A stretch of DNA of 64,000 bases, taken from positions 13,016,854 through 13,080,853 of the forward strand of contig OZ038316.1 of NCBI GenBank assembly GCA_964035775.1, in the 5' to 3' direction. Below the pieces are notes generated by a model that was not told the DNA's origin, did not search any database, and saw nothing but the letters and a program-made list of their open reading frames with translations. Positions 1 to 14,610 of this stretch are shown piece after piece. Position 1 is the stretch's first letter. Each line of letters begins with the position of its first letter. Position numbers and translations under genes: made by a program. Origin of the DNA: Osedax frankpressi. Its lineage: Eukaryota; Annelida; Polychaeta; Sabellida; Siboglinidae.

Positions 1-3000
1 TATAAGTCCAACTGTATATAAGTCCAACTGTATATAAGAACAACTGTATATAAGTCTAACTGTATATAAGTCCAACTGTATATAAGAACAACTGTATATA
101 AGAACAATTGATTATAATTCCAACTGTATATAAGTCCAACTGTATATAATAACAACTGTATATAAGTCCAACTGTATATAAGTCCAACTGTATATAATAA
201 CAACTGTATATAAGTCCAACTGTATATAAGTCCAACTGTATATAAGAGCAACTGTATATAAGAACAATTGAATATAAGTCCAACTGTATATAATTCCAAC
301 TGTATATAAGAACAATTGATTATAAGTCCAACTGTATATAAGAACAACTGTATATAAGAATAACTGTATATAAGTCCAACTGTATATAAGTCCAACTGTA
401 TATAAGTCCAACTGTATATAAGTCCAACTGTATATAATTCTAACTGTATATAAGTCCAACTGTATATAAGTCCAACTGTATATAAGTCCAACTGTATATA
501 AGAACAACTGTATATAAGTCCAACTGTATATAAGAACAACTGTATATAAGTCCAACTGTATATAAGTCCAACTGTATATAAGTCCAACTGTATATAATTC
601 CAACTGTATATAAGTCTAACTGTATATAAGTCCAACTGTATATAAGTCCAACTGTATATAATTCCAACTGTATATAATTCCAACTGTATATAAGTCCAAC
701 TGTATATAAGTCCAACTGTGTATAAGTCCAACTGTATATAAGTCCAACTGTATATAAGTCCAACTGTATATAAGTCCAACTGTATATAATTCCAACTGTA
801 TATAAGTCCAACTGTATATAAGTCCAACTGTATATAAGAACAATTGAATATAAGTCCAACTGTATATAAGTCCAACTGTATATAAGTCCAACTGTATATA
901 AGTCCAACTGAATATAAGTCCAGCTGTATATAAGAACAACTGTATATAAGTCCAACTGTATATAAGTCCAACTGTATATAATTCCAACTGTATATAAGTC
1001 CAACTGTATATAAGTCTAACTGTATATAAGTCTAACTGTATATAAGAACAACTGTATATAAGTCTAACTGTATATAAGTCCAACTGTGTATAAGTCCAAC
1101 TGTATATAAGTCCAACTGTATATTAAAACACCTTTATATAAGAACAATTGAATATAAGTCCAACTGTATATAATTCCAACTGTATATAAGTCCAACTGTA
1201 TATAATTCCAACTGTATATAAGAACAACTGTATATAAGAACGATTGTATATAATTCCAACTGTATATAAGAACAATTGAATATAAGTCCAACTGTATATA
1301 AGAATAACTGTATATAAGTCCAACTGTATATAAGTCCAACTGTATATAAGAACAACTGTATATAATTCCAACTGTATATAAGTCCAACTGTATATAAGAA
1401 TAACTGTATATAAGAACGATTGTATATAAGAACAACTGTATATAAGTCCAACTGTATATAAGTCCAACTGTATATAAGAACAACTGTATATAAGAACAAT
1501 TGAATATAATTCCAACTGTATATAAGAACAATTGAATATAAGTCCAACTGTATATAAGTCTAACTGTATATAAGAACAACTGTATATAAGAACAACTGTA
1601 TATAAGAACAACTGTATATAAGTCCAACTGTATATAAGTCTAACTGTATATAAGTCCAACTGTATATAAGAACAACTGTATATAAGTCTAACTGTATATA
1701 AGTCCAACTGTATATAAGAACAACTGTATATAAGAACAACTGTATATAAGAACAACTGTATATAAGAACAATTGAATATAATTCCAACTGTATATAAGAA
1801 CAACTGTATATAAGAACAACTGTATATAAGAACAATTGAATATAATTCCAACTGTATATAAGAACAATTGAATATAATTCCAACTGTATATAAGAACAAT
1901 TGAATATAAGTCCAACTGTATATAAGAACAACTGTATATAAGAACAACTGTATATAAGTCCAACTGTATATAAGAACAACTGTATATAAGTCTAACTGTA
2001 TATAAGTCCAACTGTATATAAGAACAACTGTATATAAGTCTAACTGTATATAAGTCCAACTGTATATAAGAACAACTGTATATAAGAACAATTGAATATA
2101 ATTCCAACTGTATATAAGAACAATTGAATATAAGTCCAACTGTATATAAGTCCAACTGTATATAAGAACAACTGTATATAAGTCTAACTGTATATAAGTC
2201 CAACTGTATATAAGAACAACTGTATATAAGTCTAACTGTATATAAGTCCAACTGTATATAAGTCTAACTGTATATAAGAAAAAACTGTATATAAGAACAA
2301 ATGTATATAAGTCCAACTGTATATAAGTCCAACTGTATATAAGTCTAACTGTATATAAGAAAAAACTGTATATAAGAACAAATGTATATAAGAACAACTG
2401 TATATAAGTCTAACTGTATATAAGTCTAACTGTATATAAGTCCAACTGTATATAAGTCCAACTGTATATAAGTCTAACTGTATATAAGAAAAAACTGTAT
2501 ATAAGAACAAATGTATATAAGTCCAACTGTATATAAGTCCAACTGTATATAATTCCAACTGTATATAAGTCCAACTGTATATAAGTCCAACTGTATATAA
2601 TTCCAACTGTATATAAGTCCAACTGTATATAAGTCCAACTGTATATAAGAACAACTGTATATAAGTCCAACTGTATATAAGTCCAACTGTATATAAGTCC
2701 AACTGTATATAAGTCCAACTGTATATAAGAACAACTGTATATAATAATAACTGTATATAAGAACAACTTTATATAAGAACAAATGTATATAAGTCCAACT
2801 GTATATAATTCCAACTGTATATAAGTCTAACTGTATATAAGTCTAACTGTATATAAGTCCAACTGTATATAAGAACAATTGTATATAAGTCCAACTGTAT
2901 ATAAGTCCAACTGTATATAAGAACAATTGTATATAAGTCCAACTGTATATAAGTCTAACTGTATATAAGTCCAACTGTATATAAGAACAACTGTATATAA

Positions 3001-3594
3001 GTCCAACTGTATATAAGTCCAACTGTATATAATAACAACTGTATATAAGAACAAATGTATATAAGTCCAACTGTATATAAGTCCAACTGTATATAAGTCC
3101 AACTGTATATAAGAACAAATGTATATAAGTCCAACTGTATATAAGTCTAACTGTATATAATAACAACTGTATATAAGTCCAACTGTATATAAGTCCAACT
3201 GTATATAAGAACAATTGTATATAAGTCCAACTGTATATAAGTCTAACTGTATATAAGTCCAACTGTATATAAGAACAACTGTATATAAGTCCAACTGTAT
3301 ATAAGTCCAACTGTATATAAGAACAACTGTATATAAGTCTAACTGTATATAATAACAACTGTATATAAGAACAAATGTATATAAGTCTAACTGTATATAA
3401 GAACAACTGTATATAAGTCTAACTGTATATAATAACAACTGTATATAAGAACAAATGTATATAAGTCCAACTGTATATAAGTCCAACTGTATATAAGAAC
3501 AACTGTATATAAGTCTAACTGTATATAATAACAACTGTATATAAGAACAAATGTATATAAGTCCAACTGTATATAAGTCCAACTGTATATAAGA

Positions 3595-4430
3595 CTAACT
3601 GTATATAAGTCCAACTGTATATAAGTCCAACTGTATATAATAACAACTGTATATAAGAACAAATGTATATAATTCCAACTGTATATAAGTCCAACTGTAT
3701 ATAAGTCCAACTGTATATAAGTCCAACTGTATATAATAACAACTGTATATAAGAACAAATGTATATAAGTCCAACTGTATATAAGTCCAACTGTATATAA
3801 GTCCAACTGTATATAAGAACAAATGTATATAAGTCCAACTGTATATAATAACAACTGTATATAAGAACAAATGTATATAAGTCCAACTGTATATAAGTCC
3901 AACTGTATATAAGAACAACTGTATATAAGTCTAACTGTATATAATAACAACTGTATATAAGAACAAATGTATATAAGTCCAACTGTATATAAGTCCAACT
4001 GTATATAAGAACAACTGTATATAAGTCTAACTGTATATAATAACAACTGTATATAAGAACAAATGTATATAAGTCCAACTGTATATAAGTCCAACTGTAT
4101 ATAAGACTAACTGTATATAAGTCCAACTGTATATAAGTCCAACTGTATATAATAACAACTGTATATAAGAACAAATGTATATAATTCCAACTGTATATAA
4201 GTCCAACTGTATATAAGTCCAACTGTATATAAGTCCAACTGTATATAATAACAACTGTATATAAGAACAAATGTATATAAGTCCAACTGTATATAAGTCC
4301 AACTGTATATAAGTCCAACTGTATATAAGAACAAATGTATATAAGTCCAACTGTATATAAGTCTAACTGTATATAATAACAACTGTATATAAGAACAAAT
4401 GTATATAAGTCCAACTGTATATAAGAACAA
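3595..4430. repeat. Higher-order repeat inside the satellite, offset 512 bp
   Basis: The order of unit variants over about 3595-3918 recurs at about 4107-4430. This is an offset of 512 bp, or 32 units. The match was seen from identical variant order, including aagactaactg, aattcc and aataac units in the same sequence. It indicates a segmental duplication of a multi-unit block inside the array. Confidence 0.75.
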
Positions 4431-6639
4431 CTATATATAAGTCCAACTGTATATAAGTCCAACTGTATATAATAACAACTGTATATAATTCCAACTGTAT
4501 ATAAGAACAACTGTATATAAGTCCAACTGTATATAAGTCCAACTGTATATAAGTCCAACTGTATATAAGTCCAACTGTATATAAGTCCAACTGTATATAA
4601 GTCCAACTGTATATAAGTCCAACTGTATATAAGTCCAACTGTATATAAGAACAAATTTATATAAGTCCAACTGTATATAAGTCCAACTGTATATAAGTCC
4701 AACTGTATATAAGTCCAACTGTATATAAGTCCAACTGTATATAAGTCCAACTGTATATAAGTCCAACTGTATATAAGAACAACTGTATATAAGTCCAACT
4801 GTATATAAGTCCAACTGTATATAAGTCCAACTGTATATAAGTCCAACTGTATATAAGAACAAATTTATATAAGTCCAACTGTATATAAGTCCAACTGTAT
4901 ATAAGTCCAACTGTATATAAGTCCAACTGTATATAAGTCCAACTGTATATAAGTCCAACTGTATATAAGTCCAACTGTATATAAGAACAACTGTATATAA
5001 GTCCAACTGTATATAAGTCTAACTGTATATAAGAACAAATGTATATAAATCTAACTGTATATAAGTCCAACTGTATATAAATCTAACTGTATATAAGAAC
5101 AACTGTATATAAGAACAACTGTATATAAGTCCAACTGTATATAAGTCTAACTGTATATAAGTCCAACTGTATATAAATCTAACTGTATATAAGAACAACT
5201 GTATATAAATCTAACTGTATATAAGAACAACTCTATATAAATCTAACTGCATATAAATCTAACTGTATATAAGAACAACTGTATATAAGTCCAACTGTAT
5301 ATAAGTCTAACTGTATATAAGAACAAATGTATATAAATCTAACTGTATATAAGTCCAACTGTATATAAATCTAACTGTATATAAGAACAACTGTATATAA
5401 ATCTAACTGTATATAAGTCTAACTGTATATAAGTCTAACTGTATATAAGTCCAACTGTATATAAGTCTAACTGTATATAAGTCCAACTGTATATAAGAAC
5501 AAATGTATATAAGTCCAACTGTATATAAGAACAACTTTATATAAATCTAACTGTATATAAGAATAAATGTATATAAATCTAACTGTATATAAGAACAACT
5601 GTATATAAATCTAACTGTATATAAGAACAACTGTATATAAATCTAACTGTATATAAGTCCAACTGTATATAAGTCTAACTGTATATAAGTCCAACTGTAT
5701 ATAAGTCTAACTGTATATAAGTCCAACTGTATATAAGTCTAACTGTATATAAATCTAACTGTATATAAGTCTAACTGTATATAAGTCCAACTGTATATAA
5801 GTCTAACTGTATATAAGTCCAACTGTATAAAAGAACAAATGTATATAATTCCAACTGTATATAAGAACAAATGTATATAAATCTAACTGTATATAAGTCC
5901 AACTGTATATAAAAACAAATGTATATAAATCTAACTGTATATAAGAACAACTCTATATAAATCTAACTGCATAAAAAATCTAACTGTATATAAGTCTAAC
6001 TGTATATAAGTCTAACTGTATATAAGAACAACTGTATATAAGTCTAACTGTATATAAGAACAAATGTATATAAATCTAACTGTATATAAGAACAACTCTA
6101 TATAAATCTAACTGTATATAAATCTAACTGTATATAAATCTAACTGTATATAAGAATAACTGTATATAAATCTAACTGTATATAAGAACAAATGTATATA
6201 AGTCCAACTGTATATAAGTCCAACTGTATATAAGTCTAACTGTATATAAGTCCAACTGTATATAAGTCTAACTGTATATAAGTCCAACTGTATATAAGAA
6301 CAAATGTATATAAGAACAACTGTATATAAGTCCAACTGTATATAAGTCCAACTGTATATAAGAATAACTGTATATAAGTCCAACTGTATATAATTCCACC
6401 TGTATATAAGAACAACTGTATATAAATCTAACTGTATATAAGTCCAACTGTATATAAGAACAAATGTATATAAGTCTAACTGTATATAAGTCCAATTGTA
6501 TATAAGAACAACTGTATATAAGTCTAACTGTATATAAGTCTAACTGTATATAAGAACAACTATATATAAGTCTAACTGTATATAAGTCCAACTGTATATA
6601 AGTCCAACTGTATATAAGAACAACTGTATATAAGTCTAA

Positions 6640-9600
6640 CTGTATATAAGAACAACTATATATAAGTCTAACTGTATATAAGAACAACTGTATATAAGAA
6701 TAACTGTATATAAGTCTAACTGTATATAAGAACAACTATATATAAGTTCAACTGTATATAAGAACAACTGTATATAAGAATAACTGTATATAAGTCTAAC
6801 TGTATATAAGAACAACTATATATAAGTTCAACTGTATATAAGAACAACTGTATATAAGTCTAACTGTATATAAGAACAACTATATATAAGTCTAACTGTA
6901 TATAAGTCCAACTGTATATAAGAACAACTGTATATAAGTCTAACTGTATATAAGAACAACTATATATAAGTTCAACTGTATATAAGAACAACTGTATATA
7001 AGTCTAACTGTATATAAGAACAACTATATATAAGTCTAACTGTATATAAGTCCAACTGTATATAAGAACAACTGTATATAAGTCTAACTGTATATAAGAA
7101 CAACTATATATAAGTTCAACTGTATATAAGAACAACTGTATATAAGTCCAACTATATATAAGTCCAACTGTATATAAGAACAACTGTATATAAGTCTAAC
7201 TGTATATAAGAACAACTGTATATAAGAATAACTGTATATAAGTCTAACTGTGTATAAGTCCAACTGTATATAAGAACAACTGTATATAAGTCCAACTGTA
7301 TATAAGTCTAACTGTGTATAAGTCCAACTGTATATAAGTCCAACTGTATATAAGTCCAACTGTATATAAGTCCAACTGTATATAAGTCCAACTGTATATA
7401 AGTCCAACTGTATATAAGTCTAACTGTATATAAGTCTAACTGTATATAAAAACAACTGTATATAAGTCCAACTGTATATAAGTCCAACTGTATATAAGTC
7501 CAACTGTATATAAGTCCAACTGTATATAAGTCCAACTGTATATAAGTCCAACTGTATATAAGAACAAATGTATATAAGTCCAACTGTATATAAGTCCAAC
7601 TGTATATAAGTCCAACTGTATATAAGTCCAACTGTATATAAGTCCAACTGTATATAAGTCCAACTGTATATAAGAACAAATGTATATAAGTCCAACTGTA
7701 TATAAGAACAACTCTATATAAATCTAACTGTATATAAGAACAAATGTATATAAGTCCAACTGTATATAAGTCCAACTGTATATAAGTCCAACTGTATATA
7801 AGAACAACTCTATATAAATCTAACTGTATATAATAACAATTGTATATAAGAACAAATGTATATAATTCCAACTGTATATAAGTCCAACTGTATATAAGAA
7901 CATCTGTATATAAGTCCAACTGTATATAAGTCCAACTGTATATAAGTCCAACTGTATATAAGTCCAACTGTATATAAGTCTAACTGTATATAAGTCCAAC
8001 TGTATATAAGTCCAACTGTATATAAGTCCAACTGTATATAAGAACAACTTTATATAAGTCTAACTGTATATAAGTCCAACTGTATATAAGTCCAACTGTA
8101 TATAAGTCCAACTGTATATAAGAACAAATGTATATAAGTCTAACTGTATATAAGTCCAACTGTATATAAGTCCAACTGTATATAAGAACAACTGTATATA
8201 AGTCCAACTGTATATAAGTCCAACTGTATATAAGTCCAACTGTATATAAGTCCAACTGTATATAAGTCCAACTGTATATAAGTCCAACTGTATATAAGAA
8301 CAACTATATATAAGTCTAACTGTATATAAGAACAACTGTATATAAGAATAACTGTATATAAGTCTAACTGTATATAAGAACAACTATATATAAGTTCAAC
8401 TGTATATAAGAACAACTGTATATAAGAATAACTGTATATAAGTCTAACTGTATATAAGAACAACTATATATAAGTTCAACTGTATATAAGAACAACTGTA
8501 TATAAGTCTAACTGTATATAAGAACAACTATATATAAGTCTAACTGTATATAAGTCCAACTGTATATAAGAACAACTGTATATAAGTCTAACTGTATATA
8601 AGAACAACTATATATAAGTTCAACTGTATATAAGAACAACTGTATATAAGTCTAACTGTATATAAGAACAACTATATATAAGTCTAACTGTATATAAGTC
8701 CAACTGTATATAAGAACAACTGTATATAAGTCTAACTGTATATAAGAACAACTATATATAAGTTCAACTGTATATAAGAACAACTGTATATAAGTCCAAC
8801 TATATATAAGTCCAACTGTATATAAGAACAACTGTATATAAGTCTAACTGTATATAAGAACAACTGTATATAAGAATAACTGTATATAAGTCTAACTGTG
8901 TATAAGTCCAACTGTATATAAGAACAACTGTATATAAGTCCAACTGTATATAAGTCTAACTGTGTATAAGTCCAACTGTATATAAGTCCAACTGTATATA
9001 AGTCCAACTGTATATAAGTCCAACTGTATATAAGTCTAACTGTATATAAAAACAACTGTATATAAGTCTAACTGTATATAAGAACAAATGTATATAAATC
9101 TAACTGTATATAAATCTAACTGTATATAAATCTAACTGTATATAAATCTAACTGTATATAAATCTAACTGTATATAAATCTAACTGTATATAAGAACAAA
9201 TGTATATAAGTCCAACTGTATATAATAACAACTGTATATAAGTCTAACTGTATATAAAAACAACTGTATATAAGTCCAACTGTATATAAGTCCAACTGTA
9301 TATAAGTCCAACTGTATATAAGTCTAACTGTATATAAAAACAACTGTATATAAGTCCAACTGTATATAAGTCCAACTGTATATAAGTCCAACTGTATATA
9401 AGTCCAACTGTATATAAGTCCAACTGTATATAAGTCCAACTGTATATAAGTCCAACTGTATATAAGTCCAACTGTATATAAGTCCAACTGTATATAAGAA
9501 CAAATGTATATAAGTCCAACTGTATATAAGAACAACTCTATATAAATCTAACTGTATATAAGAACAAATGTATATAAGTCCAACTGTATATAAGTCCAAC

Positions 9601-9950
9601 TGTATATAAGTCCAACTGTATATAAGAACAACTCTATATAAATCTAACTGTATATAATAACAATTGTATATAAGAACAAATGTATATAATTCCAACTGTA
9701 TATAAGTCCAACTGTATATAAGAACATCTGTATATAAGTCCAACTGTATATAAGTCCAACTGTATATAAGTCCAACTGTATATAAGTCCAACTGTATATA
9801 AGTCTAACTGTATATAAGTCCAACTGTATATAAGTCCAACTGTATATAAGTCCAACTGTATATAAGAACAACTTTATATAAGTCTAACTGTATATAAGTC
9901 CAACTGTATATAAGTCCAACTGTATATAAGTCCAACTGTATATAAGAACA
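6640..9950. repeat. Two long duplicated blocks within the satellite
   Basis: Variant order over about 6640-7390 recurs at about 8288-9038 (offset 1648 bp, 103 units). Variant order over about 7690-8110 recurs at about 9514-9934 (offset 1824 bp, 114 units). The two offsets differ by 11 units, so a single block of roughly 1.5 kb was duplicated and one copy then changed length internally. Marker units are aactatatataag, agttcaactg, agaataactg, tgtgtataag, aacatctg and aactctatataaatc. Confidence 0.8.
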
Positions 9951-10200
9951 AATGTATATAAGTCTAAATGTATATAAGTCCAACTGTATATAAGTCCAAC
10001 TGTATATAAGTCCAACTGTATATAAGTCCAACTGTATATAATTCCAACTGTATATAAGTCCAACTGTATATAAGTCCAACTGTATATAAGTCCAACTGTA
10101 TATAAGAACAACTTTATATAAGTCTAACTGTATATAAGTCCAACTGTATATAAGTCCAACTGTATATAAGTCCAACTGTATATAAGAACAAATGTATATA
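9860..10200. repeat. Local 240-bp repeat within the satellite
   Basis: The string of units agaacaactttata, agtctaactg, three agtccaactg units, then agaacaaatg, found from about 9866, recurs from about 10106. This is an offset of 240 bp or 15 units. The same string also occurs once near 8041, as part of the longer duplicated block. Confidence 0.65.
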
Positions 10201-13200
10201 AGTCTAACTGTATATAAGTCCAACTGTATATAAGTCCAACTGTATATAAGTCCAACTGTATATAAGTCCAACTGTATATAAGAACAACTGTATATAAGTC
10301 CAACTGTATATAAGTCCAACTGTATATAAGTCCAACTGTATATAAGAACAAATGTATATAATTCCAACTGTATATAAAAACAACTGTATATAAATCTAAC
10401 TGTATATAAGTCCAACTGTATATAAGAACAAATTTATATAATTCCAACTGTATATAAAAACAACTGTATATAAAAACAACTGTATATAAATCTAACTGTA
10501 TATAAGTCCAACTGTATATAAATCTAACTGTATATAAGAACAACTCTATATAAATCTAACTGCATATAAATCTAACTGTATATAAGTCTAACTGTATATA
10601 AGAACAACTTTATATAAATCTAACTGTATATAAGAATAAATTTATATAATTCCAACTGTATATAAGTCCAACTGTATATAAGAACAACTGTATATAAATC
10701 TAACTGTATATAAGAACAACTTTATATAAATCTAACTGTATATAAGAACAACTTTATATAAATCTAACTGTATATAAGAATAAATGTATATAAATCTAAC
10801 TGTATATAAATCTAACTGTATATAAGAACAACTGTATATAAATCTAACTGTATATAAGTCCAACTGTATATAAGTCTAACTGTATATAAGTCCAACTGTA
10901 TATAAGTCTAACTGTATATAAGTCCAACTGTATATAAGAACAAATGTATATAAGTCCAACTGTATAAAAGAACAAATGTATATAATTCCAACTGTATATA
11001 AATCTAACTGTATATAAGTCCAACTGTATATAAATCTAACTGTATATAAGTCCAACTGTATATAAGTCCAACTGTATATAAGTCCAACTGTATATAAGAA
11101 CAAATGTATATAAGTCCAACTGTATATAAGTCCAACTGTATATAAGTCCAACTGTATATAAGAACAAATGTATATAAGTCCAACTGTATATAAGAACAAC
11201 TGTATATAAGTCCAACTGTATATAAGTCCAACTGTATATAAGAACAACTGTATATAAGTCCAACTGTATATAAGTCCAACTGTATATAAGTCCAACTGTA
11301 TATAAGAACAAATGTATATAAGTCCAACTGTATATAAGAACAACTGTATATAAGTCCAACTGTATATAAGTCCAACTGTATATAAGTCCAACTGTATATA
11401 AGTCTAACTGTATATAAGTCCAACTGTATATAAGTCCAACTGTATATAAGAACAACTGTATATAAGTCCAACTGTATATAAGTCCAACTGTATATAAGTC
11501 CAACTGTGTATAAGTCCAACTGTATATAAGTCCAACTGTGTATAAGTCCAACTGTATATAAGTCCAACTGTATATAAGAACAACTGTATATAAGTCCAAC
11601 TGTATATAAGTCCAACTGTATATAAGTCCAACTGTATATAAGAACAACTGTATATAAGTCCAACTGTATATAAGTCCAACTGTATATAAGAACAACTGTA
11701 TATAAGTCCAACTGTATATAAGTCCAACTGTATATAAGTCCAACTGTATATAAGAACAACTGTATATAAGTCCAACTGTATATAAGTCCAACTGTATATA
11801 AGTCCAACTGTATATAAGAACAAATGTATATAAGTCCAACTGTATATAAGAACAACTGTATATAAGTCCAACTGTATATAAGTCCAACTGTATATAAGTC
11901 CAACTGTGTATAAGTCCAACTGTATATAAGTCCAACTGTGTATAAGTCCAACTGTATATAAGTCCAACTGTGTATAAGTCCAACTGTATATAAGTCCAAC
12001 TGTATATAAGAACAACTGTATATAAGTCCAACTGTATATAAGTCCAACTGTATATAAGAACAACTGTATATAAGTCCAACTGTATATAAGAACAATTCTA
12101 TATAAATCTAACTGTATATAGGAACAATGTATATAAGTCCAACTGTATATAAGAACAAATGTATATAGTTCCAACTGTATATAAGATCAAATGTATATAA
12201 ATCTAACTGTATATAAATCTAACTGTAAATAAGAACAACTATATATAAATCTAACTGTATATAAGAACAAATGTATATAAATCTAACTGTATATAAGAAC
12301 AAATGTATATAAATCTAACTGTATATAAGAACAACTGTATATAAGTCTAACTGTATATAAGAACAAATGTATATAAATCTAACTGTATATAAGAACAACT
12401 CTATATAAATCTAACTGTATATAAGAACAAATGTATATAAATATAACTGTATATAAGTCCAACTGTATATAAGAACAAATGTATATAATTCCAACTGTAT
12501 ATAAGTCCAACTGTATATAAGAACAAATGTATATAATTCCAACTGTATATAAGAACAAATGTATATAATTCCAACTGTATATAAGAACAAATGTATATAA
12601 ATCTAACTGTATATAATTCCAACTGTATATAAGAATAAATTTATATAATTCCAACTGTATATAAGAACAAATGTATATAAATCTAACTGTATATAAGAAC
12701 AAATGTATATAAATCTAACTGAATATAAGTCCAACTGTATATAAGAACAAATGTATATAAATCTAACTGTATATAAGTACAAATCTATATAAATCTAACT
12801 GTATATAAGAACAACTGTATATAAGAACAAATGTATATAAATCTAACTGTATATAAGAACAACTCTATATAAATCTAACTGTATATAAGAACAAATGTAT
12901 ATAAATCTAACTATATATAAGAACAAATGTATATAAATCTAACTGTATATAAGAACAAATGTATATAAATCTAACTGTATATAAGAACAAATGTATATAA
13001 ATCTAACTGTATATAAGAACAAATGTATATAAGTCTAACTGTATATAAGTCGAACTGTATATAAGAACAAATGTATATAAGTCTAACTGTATATAATAAC
13101 AAATGTATATAAGTCTAACTGTATATAAGAACAATTGTATATAAGAATAACTGTATATAAGTCTAACTGTATATAAGAACAATTGTATATAAGTCCAACT

Positions 13201-14329
13201 GTATATAAGTCCAACTGTATATAAGTCTAACTGTATATAAGTCCAACTGTATATAAGAACAACTGTATATAAGAACAACTGTATATAAGTCCAACTGTAT
13301 ATAAGTCTAACTGTATATAAGTCCAACTGTATATAAGTCCAACTGTATATAAGAACAAATGTATATAAGTCCAACTGTATATAAGTCGAACTGTATATAA
13401 GTCCAACTGTATATAAGTCCAACTGTATATAAGTCTAACTGTATATAAGTCCAACTGTATATAAGAACAACTGTATATAAGTCCAACTGTATATAAGTCC
13501 AACTGTATATAAGTCCAACTGTATATAAATCTAACTGTATATAAGTCCAACTGTATATAAGTCCAACTGTATATAAGTCCAACTGTATATAAGTCCAACT
13601 GTATATAAGTCCATCTGTATATAAGAACAAATGTATATAAGTCCAACTGTATATAAGAATAACTGTATATAAGTCCAACTGTATATAAGAACAAATGTAT
13701 ATAAGTCCAACTGTATATAAGTCCAACTGTATATAAGTCCAAGTGTATATAAGTTCAACTGTATATAAGAACAACTGTATATAAATCTAACTGTTTATAA
13801 GTCCAAGTGTATATAAGTTCAACTGTATATGAGACCAGAAGTAAAGTATAAGTACTATTTTCATAATGTAACGAGTACTTTTTTATTGTTTAGTTCACAT
13901 TCACGTATAAAATAAAGAAGAAAAAATTGCGAGGAATATAATTTATACAATAGTACACAATAGTGTTGATTTCATTACTTATAATTGATAATATACTCGG
14001 TTATAGAAATCAGTATATACCTTTGTCTATATGATCAAAATAGCAGTAATAGAAATATTAATACACGACAATCTAATATTGAGGATAATATAGGTGACTT
14101 ATGTAATCTGTAATTGTTATTCAAACAAGACTTCATCTTCTACCAGTTGATGTTCTATTTGACCTATAACCTCGGTAGCTGTAATTTCATATATATAGAC
14201 AAGCGTAACTCGATGTCGATTACAAAAAATCATATGTGGATATCGCAAGCAGCTTTTTAATACATATCTAAACGTATTGTGAGAATCGTCTATTCAATTG
14301 AACGGCGTTCATTTCATCTACAACTCTCC

Positions 14330-14525
14330 ATACAAGAATTATCCATTTGCTCTCGAAATAGGGCACTCTAAAAGCGAATCTGGCCTCCCTCTCGGCTTAT
14401 CACGCCCACTGCCTTGGCCAGCTTCGCTTGGGCCTTCTTGACCACTCCGGTCGATGCTGTGAAGTGGTCAACGCTCGAATAGAGCATAGGAGACCGGTAT
14501 TAGCGACCCTTCTAGATAGAGCTTA
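14330..14525. other. GC-rich island of unknown nature
   Basis: About 190 bp of clearly higher GC content stand out from the surrounding AT-rich DNA. A minus-strand frame starts at an ATG near 14490 and runs about 39 codons to a stop near 14372; its translation includes STGVVKKAQAKLAKAVGVIS. A plus-strand frame is open for about 50 codons over nearly the same bases. I recognise neither product. It could be one exon, a host gene fragment, or a non-coding conserved element. GC-rich sequence tends to stay open by chance, so the frames alone prove little. Confidence 0.35.
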
Positions 14526-14554
14526 ATGCATTCGCCTATCCAAACGTAATGTAT

Positions 14555-14560
<6 letters not shown>

Positions 14561-14607
<47 letters not shown>
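14561..14607. repeat. (TA)n microsatellite
   Basis: About 23 uninterrupted AT dinucleotides. Confidence 0.97.

Positions 14608-14610
<3 letters not shown>

Larger units (their letters stand above)
1..13830. repeat. 16-bp satellite array, about 864 copies
   Basis: Tandem copies of tataagtccaactgta fill this interval without interruption and continue beyond the left edge. The last clear unit ends just before a gagaccagaag junction. Variation sits mainly in the middle of the unit: agtcc, agtct, agaac, aattc, aaatct and aataac forms, and aactg, aaatg, aattg or aactc. Variant types are regionally enriched; the aaatct form is common at 5040-6120 and 12190-13030. Rare units are 15 or 17 bp, for example aagaaaaaactg near 2283, 2362 and 2490, and a short unit near 12121. 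The minus strand is almost free of stops in all three frames because 16 leaves remainder 1 on division by 3. That gives long virtual peptides with a 16-residue cycle, which I do not regard as genes. I do not recognise the satellite. Confidence 0.98.

Noticed and set aside
56-13774. Dozens of long minus-strand open frames of up to 443 codons with LYTVGLIYSWTYIQLD-type repeats
   Set aside because: They are produced by the 16-bp satellite, which lacks stops in all three frames on that strand. All frames give the same periodic peptide and there is no independent coding signal.
1-13830. CRISPR-like reading of the 16-bp array
   Set aside because: There are no unique spacers, the repeat is continuous, and the context is a eukaryotic nuclear genome.
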